Below, one piece after another: positions 32,987 through 45,337 of a stretch of DNA of 64,000 nt. The stretch comes from Bos javanicus (taxonomy: Eukaryota > Chordata > Mammalia > Artiodactyla > Bovidae). Each line of letters starts with the position of its first letter. The first letter of the stretch is position 1. The position numbers and the translations under genes were made by a program. The stretch is taken from contig NC_083870.1 in NCBI RefSeq assembly GCF_032452875.1, positions 5,642,001 through 5,706,000 of the forward strand, written 5' to 3'. Below the pieces are notes generated by a model that saw nothing but the letters and a program-made list of their open reading frames with translations, did no database searches and was not told the DNA's origin.

Positions 32987-34755
32987 AGAAGAATCAATAT
33001 AGTGAAAATGAGTATACTACCCAAAGCAATCTATAGATTCAATGCAATTCCTATCAAGCTACCAATGGTATTTTTCACAGAGCTAGAACGAATAATTTCA
33101 CAATTTGTATGGAAATACAAAAAACCTCGAATAGCCAAAGCTATCTTGAGAAAGAAGAATGGAACTGAAGGAACCAACCTGCCTGACTTCAGGCTCTACT
33201 ACAAACCCACAGTCATCAAGACAGTATGGTACTGGCACACAGAAGTATAGATCAATGGAACAAAATAGAAAGCCCAAAGATAAACCCATGCACCTATGGA
33301 CACCTTATCTTTGACAAAGGAGGCAAGAATATACAATGGATTAAAGACAATCTCTTTAACAAGTGGTGCTGGGAAAACTGGTCAACCACTTGTAAAAGAA
33401 TGAAACTAGAACGCTTTCTAACACCATACACAAAAACAAACTCAAAATGGATTAAAGATCTAAACATAAGACCAGAAACTATAAAACTCTTAGAGGGGAA
33501 CATAGGCAAAACACTCTCCGACGTAAATCACAGGAGGATCCTCTATGACCCAGCTCCCAGAATATTGGAAATAAAAGCAAAAATAAACAAATGGGCTCTA
33601 ATTAAAATTAAAAGCTTCTGCACAACAAAAGAAACTATAAGCAAGGTGAAAAGACAGCCTTCAGAATGGGAGAAAATAATAGCAAATGAAGCAACTGACA
33701 AACAACTAATCTCAAAAATATACAAGCAACTCCTACAGATCAATTCCAGAAAAATAAATGACCCAATCAAAAAATGGGCCAAAGAACTAGACAGTTCTCC
33801 AAAGAAGAAATACAGATGGCTAACAAACACATGAAAAGATGCTCAATATCACTCATTATCAGAGAAATGCAAATCAAAATCACAATGAGGTACCATTTCA
33901 CGCCAGTCAGAATGGCTGCGATCCAAAAGTCTACAAGCAATAAATGCTGGAGAGGATGTGGAGAAAAGGGAACTCTCTTACACTGTTGGTGGGAATGCAA
34001 AGTAGTACAGCCATTATGGAGAACAGTGTGGAGATTCCTTAAAAAACTGGAAATAGAACTGCCTTATGATCCAGCAACACCACTGCTGGGCATACACACC
34101 AAGGAAACCAGAAGGGAAAGAGACACGTGTACCCCAATGTTCATCGCAGCACTGTTTGTAATAGCCAGGACATGGAAGCAACCTAGATGTCCATCGGCAG
34201 ATGAACGGATAAGAAAGCTGTGGTACATATACACAATGGAGTATTACTCAGCCATTAAAAAGAATTCACTTGAATCAGTTCTAATGAGGTGGATGAAACT
34301 GGAGCTGATTATACAGAAAGAAGTAAGCCAGAAAGAAAAACACCAATATAGTATACTAATGCATATATATGGAATTTAGAAAGATGGTAACAATAACCCT
34401 GTATGCGAGACAGCAGTAGAGACACAGATGTATAGAACAGTCTTTTGGACTCTGTGGACTCTGAGGGAGGGGGGAGATGATTTGGGAGAATGGCATTAAA
34501 ACATGTATAATATCATATAAGAAATGATTCGTCAGTCCAGGTTTGATGCATGATACAGGATGCTTGGGGCTGGTGCACTGGGATGACCCAGAGGGATGGT
34601 ATGAGGAGGGAGGTGGGAGGGGGGTTCAGGATTGGGAACACGTGTACACCCGTGGCGGATTCATGTTGATGTATGGCAAAACCAATACAATATTATAAAG
34701 TAATTAGCTTCTAATTAAAATAAATAAATTTAAATTTAAAAAAAAGAAAAGAAAA
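32987..34755 (+). repeat. 5'-truncated L1_BT LINE, about 1.8 kb
   Basis: Starts in ORF2 at AGAATCAATATAGTGAAAAT, includes the end of ORF2 (stop near 34379), the 3' UTR (TGCTTGGGGCTGGTGCACTG) and an A-rich tail at about 34736-34755. A target-site duplication is not obvious. Confidence 0.95.
33002..34379 (+). pseudogene. L1 ORF2 C-terminal third, two frameshifts
   Basis: Three overlapping frames (33002-33250, 33226-33834, 33774-34379) in three different phases together cover the C-terminal third of L1 ORF2p, downstream of the RT palm. The third frame has the cysteine-rich CGEKGTLLHCWWEC and ends in the usual IYGI before its stop. ORF2p is the endonuclease/RT of L1 and works in cis on its own RNA; endonuclease and RT domains are absent here because of 5' truncation, so the copy is dead. 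Protein-level similarity to L1 is very high, implying a fairly recent insertion. Confidence 0.95.
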
Positions 34756-34974
34756 CCTAAAAAAGGAATTCAAAAGAATAAATTGAAGCATGGGGAATTA
34801 GTATTTATTTAAACATCAGTCATAGGATTATATTTACTATTTTTCTTCTTTTAATTCTTTCTATATGTTATAATATTGTCAAAATGGGCATGTTACTTTT
34901 AATCACTTAAAAAATAAAATCATTTCTACTTTGAAAGGGAGAGGGAAACCATGAGTCCAGAAAGAGGCAGTAAT

Positions 34975-34987
34975 ATCTGAAGCTCAT
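34975..34987. repeat. Left target-site duplication of BovB dimer
   Basis: ATCTGAAGCTCAT, exact match to 36123-36135. Confidence 0.9.
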
Positions 34988-35212
34988 TTTGAATGGACTG
35001 GTTCAGAATTGGAAAATGAGTTGGGAAAGATTGAAGGCAGGAGGAGAAGGTGATGACAGAGGATGAGATGGTTAAATGGCATCACTGACTCAATGGATAT
35101 GAGTTTGGGTAAACTCCAGGAGTTGAAGATGGACAGGGGGGGCCTGGTGTGCTGCGATTCATGGGGCTGCAAAGAGTTGGACACGACTGAGCGACTGAAG
35201 TGGAGTGGACTG
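34988..35212 (+). repeat. BovB 3' end, upstream unit of a head-to-tail pair
   Basis: GGGAAAGATTGAAGGCAGGA through GGACACGACTGAGCGACTGA, ending in a variant tail (AGTGGAGTGGACTGG). Joined directly to reverse-transcriptase text of a second unit. Confidence 0.88.
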
Positions 35213-36122
35213 GACATCCAGGCTGTATATTGTCACCGTGCTTATTTAACTTATATGCAGACTACATCAAGTGAAATGCCAGGCTGTATGACTCACAAGC
35301 TGGAATCAAGACTGCTGAGAGAAATATCAATAACCTCAAATGTGCAGATGATACCACCCTCATGGCAGAAAGCAAAGAAAAACTAAAAAGCCTCTGATCA
35401 GAAGGTGAAAGAGGAGAGTGAAAAAGCTGTCTTAAAACTCAGCATTCAGAAAACTAAGATCAAGGCATCTGGTCCCAACACTTCATGGCAAATAGATGGG
35501 GAAACAATGGAAACAGTGAGAGACTTTATTTTCTTTGGCTCCAAAATCACTGCAGTTGATGACTGCAGCCATGAAATTAAAAGATACTTACTTCTTAGAA
35601 GAAAAGCTATAACAAACCTATACAGCGTGTTAAAAAGCAGAGACATCACTTTGCTGATAAAGGTCCATATAATCAGCACTATGGTTTTCCAGTAGTCATG
35701 TATACATATGAGGGTTGGACTATAAAGAAGGCTGAATGTCAAAGAATTGATGTTTTTGAACTTTGGTGTTGGGAAAGACTCTTGAGAAACCCTTGCACAG
35801 CAAGGAGACCAAACCAGTCAATTCTAAAGGTAATCAGTCCTGAATATTCATTGGAGGCACTGAGGCTAAAGCTCCAATACTTCGGCCACCTGATATGAAG
35901 AGCCTGGAAATCAATCATTGGAAAAGACCCTGATTCTGGGAAAGATTGAAGGCAGGAGGAGAAGGGGCAACAGAGGATGAGATGGTTGGATGGCATCACT
36001 GACTCAACAGACTTGAGTTTGACCAAACTCAGGGAGATAGTGATTGACAGGAAAGCCTGGTGTACTGCAGTTCATGGGGTTGCAAGAAGTTAGACATGAC
36101 TGAGTGACTGAACAACAACACA
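35213..36122 (+). repeat. BovB RT-to-3' end, downstream unit of a head-to-tail pair
   Basis: Begins in the RT at GGCTGTATATTGTCACCGTG, passes the catalytic box (here CADD in place of YADD, TGTGCAGATGATACC at 35340) and continues to the tail at about 36122. The right target-site copy follows at 36123-36135. Confidence 0.9.
35405..35695 (+). pseudogene. BovB RT C-terminal fragment
   Basis: A 96-codon frame after the RT palm, with LSIQKTKIKASGPNTSWQID, typical of the BovB thumb region. It is followed by a second frame (35698-35898). The palm catalytic Tyr is replaced by Cys upstream, and stops separate the parts, so it is not functional. Confidence 0.85.
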
Positions 36123-36135
36123 ATCTGAAGCTCAT

Positions 36136-37008
36136 ATGCTGTCATTCTGTATTTTGTTTCCACTGCTTCTTAAAATAATTCTTTCTGAAATCCATGTTTA
36201 CTCTCTGATCTCTGTGAAGAGCAACTCCAAACATATTTTGAGATACCTTCAGAGTAGGTACCCTGTGACAAATCAGGGTTAAGTCCAGATATTGCACCTT
36301 TATTTGTATTCATATATTTTCCATTTGCTCATATATCCTGTCCCCTCTCATCACAAACAAAACCTCACAGGCAGAAAACAAGTGACAGTTGTTTTAATTT
36401 ACTTTTTCTCAAGCAACAGAGCCATCCCTAAAATAGAAGGACACTCTGAAGCCCCCAGGTGCTAATAAAGATGCTTAAGAATTAATCAACCCGTCTTTGT
36501 CCGGTAATGGGAAAAAGCACCCTTGGAGCTTATTCCAGGGAGCCCTGGAAACAGGGAATCTGTTTGAAGAGCAGATGTGGAGCAGCACTGACAAGGAAAA
36601 GAAAACTGGGGTCAATTTATAAAGCCCAGGAAGTTCAGCACAGCAACCAACAGGAAAGACGGAAACACCCTCCTTCTATAAATCCAGTTTAGCGACCTGT
36701 ACTCGGCTCTGGGCTCTGCCTTCAAGAGAAAATAGTTTGACATGTGAAAAGGAAGAGGAAGCTATACAACACTAGTCTCTTGATGGTTCATTAATTACCC
36801 TTTCCAACAATGGAGTATGAAGTCAAGTTATTCAGAATTGGTTAAAATTAGCACTGGTGGCAGGCATAATCGTACTCTCATCCCAAGGAGAGGACTTCTC
36901 CCATGAAGCCTAAACTAAACCATACAACTCGGTAAAAATGTATGCAGATTTTTAGAATATCCAGGGTAAAAGTATATGTGCTATTTATTTTTTAGCTTTG
37001 TGCCAAAA
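36136..37008. other. Unique non-coding DNA
   Basis: No gene or repeat recognised. The 61-codon frame at 36507 has no familiar features. Confidence 0.35.
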
Positions 37009-37206
37009 TTAATCACATCTGACTCTTTGCAACCTCATGGACTGTAGCCCACCAGCTCCTCTGTCCATGGGATTGTCTAAGCAAGAATACTGGAGTGGGT
37101 TGCCATTTCCTCTTCCAGGGGAAATTCCCAACCCAAGCATCAAACCCATGTCTCCTGTGTCTTCAGCACTGGCAGACAGAGTCTTTATCACTGAGCCACC
37201 TGGGAT
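37009..37206 (-). repeat. Bov-tA SINE (antisense)
   Basis: TGTCCATGGGATTGTCTAAG and CTGAGCCACCTGGGATAA. Confidence 0.92.
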
Positions 37207-37298
37207 AATAGTTCCTATGCATACCTGATCTTCCTTCTACAGGTGGTCTTAATTCTCAAATGTTTTAAATGTTATAAACTATCCAGCCTATAATCCTG

Positions 37299-37575
37299 GA
37301 GAAGGCAATGGCACCCCACTCCAGTACTCTTGCCTGGAAAATCCCGTGGACACAGGAGCCTGGTAGGCTGCAGTCCATGGGGTCACTAAGAGTCGGACAC
37401 GACTGAGCGACTTCACTTTCACTTTTCTCTTTCACTCATTGAGAAGGAAATGGCAACCCACTCCAGTGTTCTTGCCTGGAGAATCCCAGGGACAGGGGAG
37501 CCTGGTGGGCTGCTGCCTATGGAGTCTCACAAAGTCAGACACGATGGAAGCAACTTAGCAGCAGCAGCATCAGCA
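37299..37575 (+). repeat. Bov-A2 dimeric SINE with perfect TSD
   Basis: Two Bov-A monomers joined by a CACTTTCAC linker: GAGAAGGCAATGGCACCCCA and GAGAAGGAAATGGCAACCCA, ending in a CAGCAGCAG-type tail. GCCTATAATCCTG flanks it at 37286-37298 and 37576-37588. Confidence 0.97.
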
Positions 37576-37588
37576 GCCTATAATCCTG

Positions 37589-38702
37589 ATTTGAGAAAAC
37601 AAATAAACAAAATAGACCAATAACTTTTCTTTATCTTAGGTCTGACAATGCATTCCAATAAAATCCGTGTGAAGGAAGGATATAACTGTACAATGGGAAA
37701 CAGAGATACAAAGAAAACCTATGGTAAATTTAGAATTCCAAACCACCTGAGTAATCTTTAGAGGTCAGGATCTGACTCAGAGGCCCTGAGGATGAAAGGG
37801 CCATGCTGGAGGGTCCAGGCTATCTAAAATACATCTTGCATCTTCCCCAGGGTAATGTCCCAGGTATATGGTTCCAAGAGTAGAAATGATGCTTGAATGG
37901 ATTTAGGGATGGTTCTTCCCAACACTCAATGAAAACACATTTTTTCAGAGACCTAGAAAAAAAAGAAAAAAAAACTTCCCTAAGTTTATGTAGATTAAAC
38001 ATAAAAGAACATTAAATGAGATACTTCCTTTTTTTCTGGAATTAGAGAATAGGCTTCAAGCTAGGTAATAAAGAAATCCTAAATAACTTGTTTCTAAAGA
38101 AACCTGCCAATGACTAGGATAAACACCACTCTCAGAGCTTAAGAATCAGCAATCAGCTCAGCATCTAAAGTTGTCAGCCTGGTGAGAAGATGTATATGGC
38201 TCTTTCCCTGCCTTTTCCTTGAGAAGGGTGAAGGGGTACTGTCCCCTACCAAAAACCTAGTGAAGCAAGATTCAAATCTTAGACATATCTACAGAGGACG
38301 TCTGGATGGTTGTGTGCTCAGGCACTGGGTCTGTTAGCTGTGACCTGCACATACTTGAGCAGGCGGAAAGGGAATTGAGAGAAAGCACCAGGGAGTAGTG
38401 CTCCCTAGTTTCCCCACGACCAACCCAAGCCCAGGGAAAGAACTTGCTTTCTTTTGCCAGGTGGCTCAGTTGTATATGTTGCTTATCAGCCTACTCAGCA
38501 GGCTGATCACCCCAGGGGGCAGCCCAGATCTGTGATGTGTGCCCCTGTGCGCAGTTGTTGAGGGGTTGGAAGAAGTCGGACCAGATACAGCCATGCCAAG
38601 GAAAAGGAAGGAAGGTTCCAGGAACCAGACAACACTCCAAACTGAGAGAGAAGATGAAGAAGTTACAGATCAGATTGCATCCTCATAATTCCTGCAACCT
38701 AA
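37589..38702. other. Unique non-coding DNA
   Basis: No recognised repeat or gene. Oligo-A runs at about 37957-37974. Confidence 0.35.
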
Positions 38703-39021
38703 GAGAGCCAACAAGTCCATTCTAAAGGAGATCAGCCCTGGGTGTTCTTTGGAAGGAATGATGCTAAAGCTGAAACTCCGGTACTTTAGCCACCTCGTGT
38801 GAAGAGTTGACTCATTGGGAAAAGACTCTGATGCTGGGAGGGATTGGGGGCAGGAGGAAAAGGGGACGACAGAGGATGAGATGGCTGGATGGCATCACCG
38901 ACTCAATGGACATGAGTTTGAGTGAACTCCGGGAGTTGGTGATGGACAGGGAGGTCTGACGTGCTGCGATTCATGGCGTCGCAAAGAGTCGGACACGACT
39001 GAGCGACTGAACTGAACTGAT
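38703..39021 (+). repeat. BovB LINE 3' end
   Basis: CCATTCTAAAGGAGATCAGC to GACTGAGCGACTGAACTGAA. Low divergence from the young BovB 3' consensus. Confidence 0.94.
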
Positions 39022-39089
39022 ACGTTTTTAAATTGACTACATAGAACTTCAGAAAGTCCTAAAAGAAAAGAAGAAGAAGAAAATCCCAG

Positions 39090-39409
39090 GCCTTCCCTGG
39101 TGGTACAGTGGATAAAAATCCACCTGCCAATGTAGGGGACACAGGTTTGATCCCTCGTCCAGGAGCATTCCACATGCCATGGGGCAACCAAGCCCATGGG
39201 CCACAACTATTAGAGCCTGTGCACTGCAGCTACTGAGCCTGTATTCTGCAACTGCTGAAGCCAACGGGCCTGATGCTCTGCAACAAGAGATGCCACCAGA
39301 ATGAGAAACCTGCACGTCACAGAAGAGAGTAGCCCCTTCTCACTGCAACTAGAGAAAGTTTTCATGCAGCAGTGAAGACACAGTGCACCCAAGATAAATA
39401 AATAAAAAA
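39090..39409 (+). repeat. Long CHR-type SINE
   Basis: CCTTCCCTGGTGGTACAGTG head, long arm with CAACAAGAGATGCCACCAGA, and an ATAAATAAATAAAAAAG tail. AATCCCAG before and ACATCCCAG after may be the target-site duplication. Confidence 0.9.
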
Positions 39410-39420
39410 GAACATCCCAG

Positions 39421-40274
39421 TAGGATCTCCCTGAGATAATAACAGCTTAACACTATAAAAACTATAAAAATGTTTCAATAGTTGTACCAGCCATGGATTA
39501 AACTGTGCAACAAATTGGTTACATAGGTGATTAGTACTTAACGCCTTATACTAGAACTGGGACTTAGAGACAATTTGATTTCAAACTCTAATAAACTGCT
39601 TCCTCCCCTCAATACCAAATAATTCACCCCATTTTTTGCAAAGAAATAAATGAAAAGAGTGGGGAAAACTAGTAAACTTTAAAATAATTCTATTTTCAAA
39701 ATCCTTTTAAAATCATCACCTCTTCCAACTGGTTTCTTAAATAATTAGATTTTAAACCATGTACTTAGAGAGACTCAATAAGATTACAAACAAATGGAGG
39801 TGGGGGTGGAGGCCCTATACCATTGTGCCCATCAACTTAATAAATGCAGTTATCCTCATCAGTCAGATCCAGAGGCCAGAGAGTCCCTGCAGTTTGCTGA
39901 GTCAGACCCAGCACATTTAATAAAAGGGATTGAAAAATAATGCTTGATGCTGCTCTAGTTCATATGAGTAAATTGTGAGGACACTCCATACATTAAGTGG
40001 AACTATTCATTTCCATAATGTGATAGGATCATCTTCATTGATCCCACTGAGCTCTAAGGACAGAAACTTGCCTTGGGTCCTCGTGAAAGGCTTATCAGGG
40101 GCTCAAAGGAATTGACAGGGGGCAATATGCTAAACTCTGTACCCAAACCCCAATAAGATTTTCAATTTATGTCTCAGAATTTTCTGATTTTTTGTTTACA
40201 CCCATTAGTTCAATAGATAATGCAGAGTCTACTCTCTTTTGTGCAGCATATACTTAGAATATGTGGTTTCCATT
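39421..40274. other. Unique non-coding DNA
   Basis: Nothing recognised. Confidence 0.35.
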
Positions 40275-40411
40275 TCTCAGTTAGGTCACTTAGTCAGGTC
40301 TGCCTCTTTGCAACCCCATGGACTACAGCACACCAGGTTTCCCTGTCCATCACCAACTCCCGGAGCTTGCTCAAACTCATGTCCATGAAGTCGGTGATGC
40401 CATCCAACTTG
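40275..40411 (-). repeat. BovB LINE 3' terminus, short (antisense)
   Basis: CTTTGCAACCCCATGGACTA, CCATCACCAACTCCCGGAGC, truncated after GTCGGTGATGCCATCCAAC. Confidence 0.9.
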
Positions 40412-41158
40412 GTCCTGACAAGTGTCACATTTAGAAATGGAAGGGTTCCATTATAGTTCATGGAACGATAGGTTCCTTACAGTTCATGGCTCTTCAGTAG
40501 TGAGTTCATACCTAACAGTGAGGTCTAATCCCAGCATAACTGTTTGATAGATACAACTGAGTAAATTGAAAATGTGTCATCTTTCCTAATACTCTTCAAA
40601 GTCTTTTAATTTTCCCAAGCATATTCTCAGTCATGTAGACTAGAAATTATATCCTATTACCCAATTCTTATTGTTAGTTGCATATGTTGCTTATTTTTTG
40701 CCCCATAAACACTGAACTATTTCACGTTTTACACCTTTGCTTCCTTGACCTAGACTCTGAACACACTAACATGACCCAATCTGGGTCCTCAAGTAACTTT
40801 CAATCTAATATAATAGAGTCAAGGTGAAAAATCCTTGGAGGGTCAATTCAAACAAGGAGATCATTAGTTAAGTGGCCCCCAATAGTGATTCTAGAGAGAA
40901 AAGTCAGGTTGATTGTCAAGGGGAGCTAAGATCCTATGCCCAAGTCAAAGAACAGTGCAAAACACAACTGAAATTAAGAACAATGAGTGAGATCAATAAC
41001 TTCAAAAGTTGAGAGTACTAGTGGTAAAGTGTTTAGATCAGGTGAAAGTGGACTACTCAGAGCTGACTCTGTGATCAGTAAGAATCTACAGCCAAACCAT
41101 GTGACACTCGCCAGGACCAGAACAGGGACAGGAAGAGTAACAGTAAAAACTGCTTCCA
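40412..41158. other. Unique non-coding DNA
   Basis: Nothing recognised with confidence. Confidence 0.35.
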
Positions 41159-41312
41159 GGGACTTCCCCAGTGGACCAGTGGCTAAGACTACACACTTCC
41201 AATGCAGGGCTCCCAGCTTCAGTTCCTGGGCTGGGAACTAGATCCCACATGCCACAACTAAGACCCAGCACAGCCAAATAAATATATACATTAAAATAAA
41301 TTAAAAAAATAA
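41159..41312 (+). repeat. CHR-type SINE
   Basis: GGGACTTCCCCAGTGGACCA, GGCTGGGAACTAGATCCCAC and an AATAAATATATACATTAAAA tail. Confidence 0.9.
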
Positions 41313-42117
41313 GAAGTGTTTACAGGCTAGACTGCTTTAGCAGGCTATAATCATTAATTTTTTGTGTGGACAAAGTTTTCAAAAAGCGTTAAAATTATTA
41401 GTAGCCAGCATTATCTTTAAAAAAGAATCATTACAAGGGAATGTTAAATAAGCACAACACCTTCTTTTTAATTGGGATATCACTTTACCAAGGATTTGGT
41501 TATACTTGGTAGATTAAGCACTGAAAAATATAATTCAATGAAAGCAATTTTCTTCATGATTAAGTAAAAGCCTATTATGTAGGTATTCTTGTCATTCTCC
41601 TAACATATGTCCTGTTATAAAATCTTGTTGGACAAAGTGTCTTTATATGACTCCCTAATTCAAATATTTAGAGGATTGATACAATATGGCTTTTAATGAG
41701 TGCTTCACAATTTATAAAAACCAGGGCTTTCAGGAGCCAAACTCATAGGCAGAGCCTCCACACACAATGCCATATCTCGGATGAAACAGCTCACACACTA
41801 GACATCACAGATTTGCATATTTATCATGGCAGCTCTCTGGGGATGCTGGCAATGCTTCCAACATAATCAGCATCCTAGAACAGGATATGCAGTGTCTGTT
41901 TCTAATGTCCCTAAAGACCATATGGGCTAGTAGGCCCTGCTCATGGGTCACATTGAATCACAGTGAGACCAAGGTCCCCAGGTCCTTTCAGCTGAGAACA
42001 ATGGAGCTTAACCATCATGGGTGGTGGTGTTCATAATTCTTATTGGTAAAACTGTACTTTGTTCATGAGAAAGCTCATTAGCCCACTGATCAGGTAGCAT
42101 CTAAATTATGTGTTTAA
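41313..42117. other. Unique non-coding DNA
   Basis: Nothing recognised. Confidence 0.35.
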
Positions 42118-42285
42118 TAATGGCAGTTAACATTTATTAAACACTTAATATGTGACAGACATCATTCAAAACACCTTATAATTATTATCTCATTTTATAC
42201 TCACAGTAACTCCATGATATCAAGTTACATTATCATCTTCATTTTTGAGTAATGAACTTCTTGAAGGTTAAAACTCAAGAGTGAC
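42118..42285 (-). repeat. MIR SINE (antisense)
   Basis: TTAACATTTATTAAACACTT, TTATTATCTCATTTTATACT and TTACATTATCATCTTCATTT in MIR antisense order. Confidence 0.75.
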
Positions 42286-42434
42286 CTATCAAGGATGCAT
42301 GACTGGAGAACATATACAAATATCACATGGGTTGTGATCACCAATAATGTCAATGGGACTGCCACATAGTTGATTCAATCTCATGTTTATTGAGATTTGA
42401 ACTAAAAGACCAACAGTTACCAGGTTATGATATG

Positions 42435-42602
42435 GGCTTTCCTGGCAGCTCAGCTGGTAAAGAATCCACCTGCAATGCGGGACACCTGGGTTTGATCCCT
42501 GGCTTGGGAAGATCCCCAAGGGAAAGGCTATCCACTCCATTATTCTGGCCTGGACTATACAGTCCATGGGATCACAAAGAGTCAGACACGACTGAGTGAC
42601 GT
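42435..42602 (+). repeat. Bov-tA SINE
   Basis: GGCTTTCCTGGCAGCTCAGC, GGGTTTGATCCCTGGCTTGG, GTCAGACACGACTGAGTGAC. Confidence 0.95.
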
Positions 42603-43329
42603 TAATGTCTATATGCTATAGCAGAATTAATGGGAAGCTTGAGTTTTTAAGTCTAACTGCCTAGGATTGAATCCTGTGTGGTCCATGTACTCTCATAATC
42701 AGGACCATATTGATTAAACTACTCTTATCTTTTAATCGTCTGATTAGTTACTTTGTTAACTATGTTAATAAAAATGATAATCAGTGTCAAAAACAATGTC
42801 TTTGAATAGACTGATAATACTGTTTTGAGAACTTCCTTGAATATATTTTTATTCTGTAAACTTATTTCCTACAGTGAGAAAGATTGGCAGCATCATAAAA
42901 TATTCACAATATAAAAACACATCATGTAACTTTTGTAACTATAATCCTATGGAGCAGTGCAGTATGGTAAAAAAAAAAAATTTAAATAGCATTTACTATC
43001 TGGAACTTCATTGAAAAGACAGGGTAGGTCTAAAACTAAAATTTTTGTCTTAGTACTTAAGAGTTTGCCGTACTTATGGATTCCATCATAATCTCAGGTC
43101 TAACGCTTTCTTGAATCCTGCAGAAGTTTTTAGATGCCTGTTGAGCAGATAGAATAAAGTTCACTGTTCCAATTTTAAGCCAATAAGAAAAGATTATAGA
43201 TAGACATTTGCATAAATACATACAAAATACATACAAATTCATTTTACCTTCTATTCAAATGTGTTTTTCAAAATAATATTTATGGGCTATTTTTTTCTAC
43301 ATTAGAATCATTCATTTTATACCATTTAC
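42603..43329. other. Unique non-coding DNA, AT-rich
   Basis: Poly-A at 42969-42980. No gene seen. Confidence 0.35.
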
Positions 43330-43395
43330 AGCTTGGCAGGCTATAGTCCATGGGGTTGCGAAGAGTGAGACACAACCGAGTGAGAATATGCACAC
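43330..43395 (+). repeat. Bov-tA 3' fragment
   Basis: TATAGTCCATGGGGTTGCGA and GTGAGACACAACCGAGTGAG, only the 3' portion. Confidence 0.8.
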
Positions 43396-43770
43396 ACACA
43401 AGCTACATGCAAGGCAAGAATAAGATGTCATGTCTGCCCCCAAGATATTAATCCAGTGGATATTTCAGAGCTAGTGCATCAGCAAAGAATGCTTATCAGT
43501 AGTACCTTTGTGGGACAAAGTTCTGATCCATGCTTTGTCATTCTCTTATTATTTGACAAGAAGTAACCTAGTCCACCCACACTTCTCAGATTTTTAGTTT
43601 TCTTATTTAAATTGAAGGTGTTGATCAAAATCAGTTTTTGTTTTTATTTTCAACAATGTATCTTGGGGGGAAAATCATACAATGTATAAAAGCATAGCCA
43701 AGGAAATAAAAATATACCTGAAATCCCATCACTGTTGATAATTTTGGTGACTCACTATTAATACATCACT
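43396..43770. other. Unique non-coding DNA
   Basis: Nothing recognised. Confidence 0.35.
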
Positions 43771-43783
43771 CTCTGCATGTAAC

Positions 43784-44057
43784 GGAGAAGGCGATGGCAC
43801 CCCACTCCAGTACTCTTGCCTGGAAAATCCCATGGACGGAGGAGCCTGGTAGGCTGCAGTCCATGGGGTCGCTGAGGGTCGGACACAACTGAACGACTTC
43901 ACTTTCCCTTTTCACTTTCATGCATTGGAGAAGGAAATGGCAACCCACTCCAGTGTTCTTGCCTGGAGAATCCCAGGGACGGGGGAGCCTGGTGGGCTGC
44001 CATCTATGGGGTCGCACAGAGTCAGACACGACTGAAGCGACTTAGCAGCAGTAGCAG
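43784..44057 (+). repeat. Bov-A2 dimeric SINE with perfect TSD
   Basis: Near-consensus dimer from GGAGAAGGCGATGGCACC to the CAGCAGTAGCAG tail. CTCTGCATGTAA flanks it at 43771-43782 and 44058-44069. Confidence 0.97.
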
Positions 44058-44454
44058 CTCTGCATGTAAACATGACTGACATGCAGTTTTACATAAATTA
44101 TGGTATGTGTTTATAATTCAGACTGTTTTTTAAATAACACTTTTCTTTTATCTTCTTCTCCTTGTTCAACTGGACATAATAATCAACATTAGCAACATTA
44201 ACAATTCTCTGACTTTTATCATTGTAATAAAGCAATGTATATATATATAATAAAATATATTGCTTTATGAGCATGACTGCAATAAAATACCCCTGTATGG
44301 AAGACTTGCATGACATTATAAAAGTTGGTGTTAAAATCTACCTCTTCTAACATAAAACACATCCTGATGATCTCTCTAAGCTAACGTATTGGGCTGCCTT
44401 CATCATTTTAATGATTGCTTAACTTGTCATCATATGAGCAGGCTACAATTTTAT

Positions 44455-44815
44455 TTCCCTATCAATGAGCATTTATTTGTTTTCAATTTTTAGCAACAGA
44501 AAACACTGTGCAATAAACATCTTTGTAATGTTCTAGTGTTTTTATTTCTGTGGGATAAATCTCTAGGAATGAGATTGTTGTGTCAAAGAATATTTTAAAA
44601 TTTATATTGTTAGAACTTTCCAGAAATACTGTAATAATTTATTTCCACCAACAATATTCAAGAACACTCTAGTAGTTGCCTGGTAGTCTAGCCAACTCAT
44701 TTACATGTTTGCCAATGTAGAGCTTATAAAGCTGTTTTAATTAGTATTCCATAGTGAATGCTAATAGACTTGAGCATTTCTCCCACTGTTTATTGGTTAT
44801 TTCAATGTGCTCTTA
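44455..44815 (-). repeat. Old L1 ORF2/3' region (L1M-like, antisense)
   Basis: CTATCAATGAGCATTTATTT, GAATGAGATTGTTGTGTCAA and TGAGCATTTCTCCCACTG follow the order of inverted L1 ORF2 C-terminal text, at high divergence. Confidence 0.7.
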
Positions 44816-45154
44816 ATAATTATTTTTCCAGTGGAAACACACAGTCCCTCAAGTTCCTGGTGGCCACCATAGGAAGAAAGAGAGTGCCCACAGCACAATA
44901 TCAGGGCTTCACATCCCTCTGTTCTTTTCAACTCTAACAGTTTATTTATTGGATTCCTTATGGAATTTGTTATATAAAAATTATTTGAGAAGTATTAGGC
45001 ACAACATTTTTTTATATTCTTTCCCTAAGATTTTAAAATAATCTTATTTGTTAATTTTATTTTTGTTATCATCATTATCTTATTTAGATTTTAAGTTAAC
45101 TATACCCAGAATCTCCTTCTCACACTCCTTTTGTATCATTGAATCTTACTAAGA

Positions 45155-45322
45155 CTGTAGCTCTTACACTTTATTATGAATAAGAATCACCTGGGGAACT
45201 TGCTAAACATGTGTATACTCAGATGCCAGTGCCAGAGACCGATTTAGAAGGTGCTGGGGTAGCATTTAAGAATTTGTATTTTAACGAACACTTCAGGAGA
45301 TTGTTACACAGATGGCCCAACA
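45155..45322 (+). repeat. MER5A-like hAT (Charlie) DNA-transposon remnant
   Basis: GAATCACCTGGGGAACTTGC, then AAGAATTTGTATTTTAACGA, the usual MER5A arrangement. Ends are decayed. Confidence 0.7.
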
Positions 45323-45337
45323 AGCATACTTGAAGTG

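Noticed and set aside
33226..34379. Two long plus-strand frames as genes
   Set aside because: They are the frameshifted C-terminal third of L1 ORF2 inside a 5'-truncated LINE with a 3' UTR and A-rich tail.
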